DNA of 10,223 nucleotides from Moraxellaceae bacterium (GTDB lineage: Bacteria; Pseudomonadota; Gammaproteobacteria; Pseudomonadales; Moraxellaceae). Below, piece by piece: positions 1 to 5,680 of the stretch. Numbering within the stretch: position 1 is the stretch's first letter; each line of letters opens with the position of its first letter. The notes beneath the pieces are model-generated. The model saw nothing but the letters and a program-made list of their open reading frames with translations. It ran no database searches and was not told the DNA's origin. The stretch is from assembly GCA_014378805.1 (NCBI GenBank), contig JACMMY010000090.1, positions 1 through 10,223 of the forward strand, written 5' to 3'. Both the position numbers and the translations under genes were made by a program.

Positions 1-434
1 AAACTTTGGTTGGTTCTTCTGCTGCGCCAGTGGCGAAAGTTGCGGCTAAGCCAGCGAAAGTCGCTTCTGCTGCAAAAGCAAAATCCACCGATGCACCAGC
101 GGAAACAGGCGTGATCGGCATTGAAGACTTCCTCAAAGTGGAGTTGCGCGTTGCCAAAATCCTGAACGCTGAAACCGTAGAAGGTTCGGACAAGTTGCTG
201 CAACTGACGTTGGATGCTGGTGAAGCTGAACCGCGTACCGTGTTTAGTGGCATTCGTGGTGCGTATGCGCCTGAAGCATTACTGAATCGTTTGACGATTG
301 TGGTCGCCAATCTCGCGCCGCGTAAGATGCGTTTTGGTATGTCAAACGGTATGGTTTTGGCTGCAGGGAATGATGATGGGATTTTCCTATTGTCACCAGA
401 TAGCGGCGCGAAAGCCGGTGATCGAGTAAGTTAA
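1..434 (+). CDS. metG: Methionyl-tRNA synthetase, C-terminal part (5' truncated by window edge)
   Basis: This is the last 143 codons of a gene that enters from the left; the first complete codon is at base 3. MetG charges tRNA-Met with methionine in the cytoplasm. The visible part has an Ala/Lys-rich linker (about local residues 5-36) and then the C-terminal OB-fold tRNA-binding/dimerisation domain found in many bacterial MetG proteins. Telling stretches are FLKVELRVAKILNAE, GSDKLLQLTLD, VFSGIRGAY, VVANLAPRKMRFGMSNGM and FLLSPDSGAKAGDRV, which follow the E. coli MetG C-terminus closely. The catalytic Rossmann domain with HIGH and KMSKS motifs lies outside the window. A free-standing tRNA-binding protein (Trbp111/CsaA type) is less likely because the frame is open to the edge and carries a linker typical of MetG. 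A strong terminator follows about 27 bp after the stop. Confidence 0.93.
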   Translation, partial: TLVGSSAAPVAKVAAKPAKVASAAKAKSTDAPAETGVIGIEDFLKVELRVAKILNAETVEGSDKLLQLTLDAGEAEPRTVFSGIRGAYAPEALLNRLTIVVANLAPRKMRFGMSNGMVLAAGNDDGIFLLSPDSGAKAGDRVS

Positions 435-461
435 TTTTTCTCGGTTTTCTGGGAAATTCTC

Positions 462-496
462 AAAAGAGGCTGACATTAAAAATCAGCCTCTTTTTT
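462..496 (+). terminator. Rho-independent terminator after metG
   Basis: A perfect 12-bp stem (462-473 pairs with 483-494, AAAAGAGGCTGA with its complement) encloses a 9-nt loop and runs into a T tract at 491-496. The A-run on the left arm would give a U-run on the other strand, so it could work in both directions, but the next gene also reads rightward. Confidence 0.9.
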
Positions 497-602
497 ATTG
501 ACTGCCGCGGTTAAGAAATGGCAACACTTGTTGATGTGAAAAGTGGTTAACTAAGCTTGAATTTACGGATGTTTTGCTCGGTCAAAAGTTGAGACTATCG
601 TG

Positions 603-1391
603 ATGAAAAAACAATACAGTATTGCGGGTGTGGATGTATTCGTCGAAGGCGAAGGGGAAACCATCGTCATGGTTCACGGTTGGCCTGATACCTATCGCAT
701 TTGGGCGAAGCAAATTAATTTTTTTAAGAAAAACTATCGTTGTGTTTATTTCACCTTTCCTGGTTTTGATGTGACCAAACCGCGTAAAGCTTATTCGCTG
801 GTTGAGACGACAGAAATCTTGCGCGAAATTATTGATCAAGTCAGTCCAGATCAAAAAGTGAATTTGATGCTGCATGATTGGGGATGTTTCTTTGGTTATC
901 AGTACTATATGCAATATCCAAATCGGGTGGCGAGGATTATTGGGATTGATATTGGTGATGCGCGTTCTGGGGATTTCGTGCGGTCGCTCACGCTTAAAAC
1001 AAAAGCGATGATATTTTCTTATCAGATGACCTTGGCTGGTGCGTGGAAATTAGGCGGCGTGGCTGGTGATAAAATGGCGCGAACGATGGCGAAGGCTCTA
1101 GGTGCACACGCCGACCCGCAACATATTAGTTCGGATATGGGCTATCCTTACTATATTCAATGGTTTGGTAGCAATGGATCGTATAAGAAAGCAAAGAACA
1201 TTAGGCCAGAGTGTCCGATGTTCTTTGCCTATGCCAAAAGGAAACCGTTTATGTTTCATTCTCAGAAATGGGCTGATGCATTGGCTACGCAACCACAGAA
1301 TCAGGTGGTCGAGTTTAATTCAGGGCATTGGGTGCAAGTTGAGGCGGCAGCAGATTTTAATCAGCAAGTAGGGGCGTGGTTGGCGTCTTGA
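603..1391 (+). CDS. Alpha/beta hydrolase, epoxide hydrolase / haloalkane dehalogenase-like
   Basis: The protein has about 262 residues and no signal peptide, so it is probably cytoplasmic. It has the alpha/beta hydrolase fold: the oxyanion-region HGWPD motif after strand 3 (residues ~25-29), a nucleophile elbow LMLHDWGCFFGY with Asp (~92) in the nucleophile position, a helical cap (~120-190), and a C-terminal SGHW with the likely catalytic His (~242). An HDWG elbow marks the Asp-nucleophile branch (soluble epoxide hydrolases, haloalkane dehalogenases, fluoroacetate dehalogenases) rather than Ser lipases or esterases. The usual acidic residue after strand 7 is not evident (AYAKRKPF instead of a GxxD pattern); Asp ~116 or ~119 after strand 6 could replace it. 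GTG at 600 and ATG at 603 are adjacent in-frame starts. I chose ATG; the upstream Shine-Dalgarno is weak. Only 34 bp separate it from the next gene. The substrate cannot be told from the sequence. Confidence 0.85.
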   Translation: MKKQYSIAGVDVFVEGEGETIVMVHGWPDTYRIWAKQINFFKKNYRCVYFTFPGFDVTKPRKAYSLVETTEILREIIDQVSPDQKVNLMLHDWGCFFGYQYYMQYPNRVARIIGIDIGDARSGDFVRSLTLKTKAMIFSYQMTLAGAWKLGGVAGDKMARTMAKALGAHADPQHISSDMGYPYYIQWFGSNGSYKKAKNIRPECPMFFAYAKRKPFMFHSQKWADALATQPQNQVVEFNSGHWVQVEAAADFNQQVGAWLAS

Positions 1392-1411
1392 ATATATTCA
1401 GCTTTATTTGC

Positions 1412-1416
1412 AAGGA
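1412..1416 (+). promoter_or_regulatory. Ribosome binding site fixing the start at 1426
   Basis: AAGGA lies 9 bases before ATG 1426, which makes this ATG preferable to the in-frame TTG at 1408. Starting at 1426 also gives a clean signal peptide. Confidence 0.55.
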
Positions 1417-1425
1417 TGTATCTTA

Positions 1426-2070
1426 ATGCGCGTAATTTTCCTCAGAAGCATACTTGTCTTGATACTAAGTACATTAGCCCATAGTAGTTATGCTGAGCAG
1501 AATGTGCAGACGCAAGTGATTGAGTTAATTAATCAAGGTGGCTCAGATGATTTTTTAGGAAATTATCCAAAAGCTGTTTCATCATTTAGAAAAGCTTTGA
1601 TGCTTCAGTTGTCAAACCCAGTATTTGATGACGAACAGATTTTTGAGACATTTAATAAATATGGTGAGAGTTATAGTCGAATTGGCTTATTTAGTATTGT
1701 TAAAGATCAAGATCAAGATAAAGACGAGGCGTTGCTTCGGTTGTTGGTAACACATAGCTTGGCTGAGCCAAACATAAATATGGCGCAAATGGTTCATGGT
1801 CTTTTACTTTTCTTTGGCGAACGAAAATTTGGTATCCAGAGTAAGGGTATTCAATATAGTTATCTGCGTGCTGACCCATTGAAACCGACTTGCACACTTG
1901 AAAATCCGATTCCTCGAATAGCGAGCGTTAACGATATTGGTAAGTTAGATTCTTGCCAGCAAAAACGTGCGTTTTTCCAACTCGTCAACCCAGCGATTAC
2001 ACCTGAAGTTAAAGCATATCGAAATTTTGAAATTGATTTCTTTGACCGAGCTATGCGTCCTTCACTTTAA
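1426..2070 (+). CDS. Exported TPR-like protein of unknown function
   Basis: I do not recognise this 214-residue protein. It begins with a classical Sec signal peptide: MR, then a hydrophobic core (VIFLRSILVLILSTLA), then SSYA with likely cleavage after residue 23, leaving EQNVQ as the mature start. There is no lipobox cysteine, so a soluble periplasmic or secreted product is expected. Residues ~33-60 (GSDDFLGNYPKAVSSFRKALML) read like one tetratricopeptide helix pair, and ~70-90 (TFNKYGESYSRIGLFS) like a second, so a short TPR-like fold is likely. An Asp/Lys/Gln-rich patch follows at ~87-94. The mature part has two cysteines (156 and 177) that could form a disulfide. It sits 34 bp after the hydrolase with no terminator between them and is probably co-transcribed. 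The DNA is noticeably AT-richer than the flanking housekeeping genes, and I can name no homologue, so a lineage-specific gene is plausible. Confidence 0.75.
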   Translation: MRVIFLRSILVLILSTLAHSSYAEQNVQTQVIELINQGGSDDFLGNYPKAVSSFRKALMLQLSNPVFDDEQIFETFNKYGESYSRIGLFSIVKDQDQDKDEALLRLLVTHSLAEPNINMAQMVHGLLLFFGERKFGIQSKGIQYSYLRADPLKPTCTLENPIPRIASVNDIGKLDSCQQKRAFFQLVNPAITPEVKAYRNFEIDFFDRAMRPSL

Positions 2071-2075
2071 GTAAG

Positions 2076-2105
2076 AAAAAAGCTGAGATTAATCTCAGCT
2101 TTTTT
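2076..2105. terminator. Perfectly palindromic bidirectional terminator between convergent genes
   Basis: A 30-bp perfect inverted repeat with 15-bp arms (2076-2090 and 2091-2105) has a GCTGAG/CTCAGC core stem, an ATTAAT loop, an A6 run on the left and a T6 run on the right. It starts 5 bp after the stop of the exported protein and lies 21 bp before the orn stop, so it can end transcription from both sides. Confidence 0.93.
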
Positions 2106-2125
2106 ACATCGTCAAATTCACGTTT

Positions 2126-2701
2126 TCAATTCGTACGGAAAAAATATTCGCGATAATATTTCAACTCTTTGATCGAATCACGTACGTCATCGAGTGCCAG
2201 ATGGCTAGAATCTTTCTTGAGACCCGCCATCAGCTCAGGACGCCAGCGACGCGCTAACTCTTTGACCGACGACACATCTAAGTTGCGATAGTGAAAGAAT
2301 TGCTCAAGTTCAGGCATCAGGCGATGCATAAAGCGACGATCTTGGCAGATCGAGTTGCCGCACATAGGCGATTTCTTTGGCTCAACCCATTTCTTCAGAA
2401 ACTCAATCGTCTCGAGTTCAACATCACGCGCAGACTTCGTGCTACGACGAACGCGCTCTGTGAGTCCTGATTGACCGTGTTGGCGAGTATTCCACTCATC
2501 CATCGCATTTAACACGATGTCTGATTGATAAACGGTCAGCACAGGGCCTTCCGCGAGAATATTGAGGTTCTCATCAGTCACAATCGTTGCAATTTCAATA
2601 ATCTGATCGTTATCCGTATCGAGACCAGTCATTTCCAAGTCAATCCAGATCAAGCGATTTTTAGTCTTGTCTGCGGTATCGTTTGTTGGTGCGGTTGCCA
2701 T
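2126..2701 (-). CDS. orn: Oligoribonuclease (3'-5' exoribonuclease of very short RNAs)
   Basis: The 191-residue protein is a member of the DEDDh exonuclease family. Orn degrades 2-5-nt RNA ends and pGpG to mononucleotides, completing mRNA decay and c-di-GMP turnover in the cytoplasm as a homodimer. The DEDDh catalytic set is complete: Asp21 and Glu23 in IWIDLEMTGLD, Asp121 in NSICQDRRF, His167 in DSSHLALDD, and Asp172. Other family hallmarks are the NAMDEWNTRQHGQSGL segment and SSVKELARRW. It is slightly longer than E. coli Orn (181 residues) because of a polar N-terminal extension (residues 2-14). The start is the ATG at 2701-2699. It is transcribed divergently from rsgA across a short intergenic region, the same orn/rsgA neighbour pair as in many gammaproteobacteria. 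Confidence 0.97.
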   Translation of the reverse strand: MATAPTNDTADKTKNRLIWIDLEMTGLDTDNDQIIEIATIVTDENLNILAEGPVLTVYQSDIVLNAMDEWNTRQHGQSGLTERVRRSTKSARDVELETIEFLKKWVEPKKSPMCGNSICQDRRFMHRLMPELEQFFHYRNLDVSSVKELARRWRPELMAGLKKDSSHLALDDVRDSIKELKYYREYFFRTN

Positions 2702-2829
2702 TAAAATCTCTATGTTTCGCGTGAAAGTGCTTATACTAGCAAGATTAGCATCAATATTGGACTGGATCGTTTCATGCGCTGTGTTTTAATTCATCGTTTG
2801 TGTCATTTCCCTGTAGTGACAGGCCGCTA

Positions 2830-3855
2830 ATGACTCTTATTCGTAAGCGTCGCCTGACGGATCAGCAGACTCGCCGCATTGAGGCGCAACAAACACGGCG
2901 GATCGATGAAGAGGATAAGGGCGAACTGCGAGAAGGGCTCATCATCGTTCATTACGGTCGCCAATTATTGGTGCAGCAAATTGATGGTGATCATGATTCT
3001 GAACAAGCGGACGCCCCAGAAACACTTAAAAAAACAATCTGGCGCTGTCATGCGCGGACTAATTTACCTGTTTTAGTGACGGGTGATCGCGTTCGTTTTC
3101 AAGTCGAGGATCATGCAGAGTTGGGTGTGATTACGGCGTTGCATCCGCGCACGAGTTTGTTGACTCGACCTGACCGTTATCACAAAGTGAAACCAGTTGC
3201 CGCCAATGTAGATTTGATTGTTGTGGTTTTTGCGGCGCTGCCAGTACCATCTCCATTGCTGATTGATCGTTATTTGGTGGCGTGTCAACAAGCCGAGATT
3301 CAAGCGTTATTGGTTTTGGGTAAAGCGGATTTATTAACGGAAGAAGATGGCTTAAGAACGTTATTAGCCGAATATAATACGTTGGGTTACGACACGCTCA
3401 CTGTTGAAACGGATGGTGATCTTTCGGAACTCATTGCCCAAATTACCGATAAAACCGTTGTTTTTGTTGGGCAATCTGGTGTCGGTAAAAGCTCTTTAAT
3501 CAATGCGTTAATTCCAGATGCAAATTTGAAAGTCAACATTATCTCTGAAAATTCAGCGCTTGGACAACATACAACCACCACAACGACCTTGCTCCCTTTA
3601 CCCCATGGTGGGGCGTTAATTGATTCGCCCGGGATTCGTGAGTTTGGGGTCTGGCATTTGACGGTCGATGCGATCCGTAATGGTTTTGTCGAAATGTATC
3701 CTTATTATGGTATGTGTCGCTTCCGTAATTGTTTGCACAAAAACGAACCGGGTTGTGCGCTTATTGCGGCTGCGGCAGAAGGAAAAGTTTTGCCACGGCG
3801 TTTAGCGTGTTTAAATCGATTGGAAGACGAGGCGCGCGAAGCCGATAAAACCTAA
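2830..3855 (+). CDS. rsgA: Ribosome small-subunit-dependent GTPase A
   Basis: RsgA (YjeQ) is a circularly permuted GTPase that binds the 30S subunit late in assembly and releases RbfA. The 341-residue product has a basic N-terminus (TLIRKRRLT), an OB fold (~30-115), the permuted G domain and a C-terminal zinc domain. Visible motifs are G1 GQSGVGKSS (214-222), a Thr-rich G2 region (TTTTT), and G3 DSPG (265-268). The zinc ligands Cys296, Cys301, His303 and Cys309 have the C-x4-C-x-H-x5-C spacing of E. coli YjeQ. The G4 motif reads GKAD (164-167) where the usual form is NKxD, so the base-specifying Asn is Gly here. The start is ATG 2830, not the in-frame GTG at 2800: an AGG lies 7 bases upstream and family members begin at this point. 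It stands alone, with no clear terminator directly after it. Confidence 0.95.
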   Translation: MTLIRKRRLTDQQTRRIEAQQTRRIDEEDKGELREGLIIVHYGRQLLVQQIDGDHDSEQADAPETLKKTIWRCHARTNLPVLVTGDRVRFQVEDHAELGVITALHPRTSLLTRPDRYHKVKPVAANVDLIVVVFAALPVPSPLLIDRYLVACQQAEIQALLVLGKADLLTEEDGLRTLLAEYNTLGYDTLTVETDGDLSELIAQITDKTVVFVGQSGVGKSSLINALIPDANLKVNIISENSALGQHTTTTTTLLPLPHGGALIDSPGIREFGVWHLTVDAIRNGFVEMYPYYGMCRFRNCLHKNEPGCALIAAAAEGKVLPRRLACLNRLEDEAREADKT

Positions 3856-4096
3856 GGCAATAAATTTTCCAAAATCGTGCGCCGCACGGCTTGAAAAAGC
3901 AGTGAAGCGGCATTATGAATAGATAACTGTTTTACGTTAAGTATTTGCAATGCATTGATCCTATCCAAATATAGGGTAGACGTCGCGTAGATCGCTCACC
4001 TCGACTGGTGAAGTAGCGTTAAGGTGTGTAAGTAAGGCTTTGTTGAAATATAGCGAAATTTGTTTTTTAGTTTTTTAATTGTTGAAGGTGATTGTT
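3856..4096 (+). other. Intergenic region between rsgA and the rhodanese operon
   Basis: These 241 bases hold no convincing gene. A short hairpin CGTGC/GCACG lies near 3876-3888 without a T tract, and CCTAT/ATAGG flanks an AT-rich centre near 3960-3975. The operon promoter is presumably here, but no pair of -35/-10 boxes stands out. Confidence 0.4.
4084..4088 (+). promoter_or_regulatory. Ribosome binding site for the TTG start at 4097
   Basis: GAAGG lies 8 bases before TTG 4097, a normal spacing. The other in-frame start candidates (TTG 4079, TTG 4082, GTG 4088) either overlap this site or precede it without a Shine-Dalgarno. Confidence 0.55.
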
Positions 4097-4507
4097 TTGG
4101 AACGTTTTTTTGAATTCGTGCAGCACCATCCGATCTTATTCGGCATTCTCGGCGTACTCGCAGTATTGTTTTTCGTACTTGAAAATCGCCGTAGTGGACG
4201 CAAAATATCGCCGCAAGCATTGGGCGGTTTTGTGAATCGCGAAAAAGCAGTGATCGTTGATCTTCGCGATGCTAAAGAATTTCGTGAAGGACACATCAGT
4301 GGCAGTCGTAATATTCCACTCAGTAGCCTGAAAAACCATCTAGAAGAATTGCGCGAGATCAAACAGCCTATCGTGATGGTCTGCAAAATGGGTCAAACCG
4401 CAGGCGGTGCTGTGCAACAGGTTGGCGGTGATCATTTATATCGCCTCGAAGGCGGTATTTTGGGCTGGCAAGGACAAAACCTGCCGCTGGTTAAGCCGAA
4501 ACGCTAA
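4097..4507 (+). CDS. Membrane-anchored rhodanese-like protein (YibN type)
   Basis: The 136-residue protein has an N-terminal transmembrane helix (about 10-29, ILFGILGVLAVLFFVL) followed by basic ENRRSGRK, so the rhodanese domain should face the cytoplasm. The single rhodanese domain (~38-130) carries VIVDLRDAKEFREGHISGSRNIP and an active-site loop with Cys96 (VCKMGQTAG), then LEGGILGWQGQNLP. Active-site Cys rhodaneses handle persulfide sulfur; the physiological acceptor of YibN-type proteins is not known to me. It lies directly before grxC (38-bp gap) and secB, matching E. coli yibN-grxC-secB, so one transcript is likely. The start is a TTG, chosen from the Shine-Dalgarno at 4084-4088 and because family members begin with M-E-R-F. 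Longer versions from TTG 4079 are possible but less likely. Confidence 0.9.
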   Translation: MERFFEFVQHHPILFGILGVLAVLFFVLENRRSGRKISPQALGGFVNREKAVIVDLRDAKEFREGHISGSRNIPLSSLKNHLEELREIKQPIVMVCKMGQTAGGAVQQVGGDHLYRLEGGILGWQGQNLPLVKPKR

Positions 4508-4545
4508 TCAGTTTCAGCCAATCAATTCGTTAAAGGTGATATCTC

Positions 4546-4827
4546 ATGAGTGACGTAACAGAAACAAACAATGCTTTGGTAACCATTTACAGCACACAGT
4601 CTTGTCCATATTGTGTGCGTGCAAAGCAGCTTCTGACACGGAAAGGGGTTGCTTATCATGAGATTGATCTCGGTCGTGAACCAGCAGAAACTCGCATGGA
4701 GTTGATTGCGCGTACCAAGCAACGTACCGTGCCACAGATTTTTATCAAAGATGTGTTTGTGGGCGGGTTTGACCAGCTATATGCATTAGAACAACGCGGT
4801 GAACTCGATACCATGTTGGCTGGATAA
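4546..4827 (+). CDS. grxC: Glutaredoxin 3
   Basis: This 93-residue dithiol glutaredoxin uses glutathione to reduce disulfides and mixed disulfides in the cytoplasm. The CPYC active site is at residues 20-23, directly after strand 1 (LVTIYSTQS). The cis-Pro motif TVP is at 61-63, followed by QIFI, and the glutathione-binding GGFD is at 73-76. It is about ten residues longer than E. coli Grx3, mainly at the polar N-terminus (MSDVTETNN). An AAGG Shine-Dalgarno at 4533-4536 supports ATG 4546. It sits between the rhodanese gene and secB in the conserved order. Confidence 0.96.
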   Translation: MSDVTETNNALVTIYSTQSCPYCVRAKQLLTRKGVAYHEIDLGREPAETRMELIARTKQRTVPQIFIKDVFVGGFDQLYALEQRGELDTMLAG

Positions 4828-4886
4828 GCCCTCTATTCGGTTCGCTTTTATTTATAATCCCTCTCAAGACAACAGGAAGATTTACA

Positions 4887-5375
4887 ATGAGTGATGAACA
4901 ACAAGTTACACCAGAAGCGACTGAAAATGCACCACAAGCCCAATTGGCTTTGGAGCGTATTTATTTGAAGGATTTGTCGTTTGAAGTGCCAAACGCAAAA
5001 GTTTTTACCAGCGAATGGCAACCTGAGTTAAATATCAACTTGACCAGTAATGCTGAACAACTTGATCCAACTCATTTTGAGATCGTATTAAGCGTGACCT
5101 TGACTGCCAATAACGGCGGATCACCTGCTTATATTGCTGAAGTTAAACAAGCGGGTATTTTTCTGATCGAGAATGTTCCACAAGAACAACTTCCTCAATT
5201 ACTGGGTGCATATTGCCCGAACATTCTGTTTCCGTTCGTGCGTGAAGCGCTCACTGATGTGATTACCAAAGGTAGCTTCCCGCAATTCTTGCTGGCACCG
5301 ATTAATTTCGATGCGGCATTTGCAGAGAACCTTGAGCGCTTACAGCATGAATCAGCACCAACAGGCAATGCATAA
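4887..5375 (+). CDS. secB: Protein-export chaperone SecB
   Basis: SecB is a cytoplasmic tetramer that keeps outer-membrane and periplasmic preproteins unfolded and hands them to SecA. The 162-residue product has the family signatures IYLKDLSFEVPNA (25-37) and, near the end, YCPNILFPFVREALTDV followed by GSFPQFLLAPINFDAAF. The first ~22 residues are polar, acidic and Gln-rich, and slightly longer than in E. coli (155 residues in total). An AGGA Shine-Dalgarno at 4874-4877 precedes ATG 4887. It is the last gene of the rhodanese-grxC-secB unit, and a strong terminator begins 41 bp after the stop. The gpsA gene that follows secB in E. coli is not here. Confidence 0.97.
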   Translation: MSDEQQVTPEATENAPQAQLALERIYLKDLSFEVPNAKVFTSEWQPELNINLTSNAEQLDPTHFEIVLSVTLTANNGGSPAYIAEVKQAGIFLIENVPQEQLPQLLGAYCPNILFPFVREALTDVITKGSFPQFLLAPINFDAAFAENLERLQHESAPTGNA

Positions 5376-5416
5376 TTAGCCTAATGCGGTATATCTGATC
5401 TTGCAGAATCAACGAT

Positions 5417-5446
5417 AAAAACCCACAATCGCTTGTGGGTTTTTTT
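5417..5446 (+). terminator. Rho-independent terminator after secB
   Basis: The stem ACCCACAA (5421-5428) pairs with TTGTGGGT (5433-5440) around a TCGC tetraloop. Four A residues precede it (5417-5420) and a T6 tract follows (5441-5446). Confidence 0.92.
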
Positions 5447-5680
5447 GTATTATGATCGATAAATTAAAATCAATTTCCGCTCATGAGAAGCCTTGTGGAA
5501 GATGTTCCTCATTCGCAAGATGAGTTCCATTTTTCTTAATGGGATGAGTTTTTATTTTGGTGAAGCCAAAATAGTCCCCTCCTTAGAAAAAAAGCGCGCG
5601 GTAGTCCTGCACGAGGGAGGATTTTGCCTTTAAGCGTAGGAACCAGCCACACCGATTTAAACCGAAATATTGGATAGACC
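5447..5680 (+). other. Hairpin-rich leader upstream of the MscS-type gene
   Basis: This 234-bp stretch has no gene. Three hairpin candidates lie in it: CTCAT/ATGAG at 5508-5512 and 5520-5524; ATTTTGG/CCAAAAT at 5554-5560 and 5566-5572 with a 5-nt loop; and CCTCCTT with AGGGAGG (one G-T pair) at 5578-5584 and 5614-5620. The last encloses an A7 run and a GC-rich segment. None is followed by a T tract, so they do not look like terminators. The region may be a structured 5' untranslated region or a small RNA. I could not match it to a riboswitch class from memory. Confidence 0.35.

Noticed and set aside
582..914. 110-codon open frame on the minus strand
   Set aside because: It lies antisense to the hydrolase gene, which has clear catalytic motifs; the minus-strand translation shows no domain and no Shine-Dalgarno.
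2800..2829. Ten-residue extension of RsgA from GTG 2800
   Set aside because: RsgA homologues begin with the basic TLIRKRRLT segment encoded from 2830, and the AGG Shine-Dalgarno fits that start.
2702..2829. Promoters for the divergent orn and rsgA genes
   Set aside because: They must exist, but candidate boxes (e.g. TTGGAC at 2757 with TTTAAT at 2785) have the wrong spacing; none was good enough to list.
3876..3888. GC-rich hairpin 20 bp after rsgA as a terminator
   Set aside because: The stem is only 5 bp and no T tract follows, so termination there is not supported.
4075..4386. Minus-strand frames opposite the rhodanese gene
   Set aside because: The plus strand encodes a standard rhodanese with active-site Cys; the minus-strand products resemble nothing.
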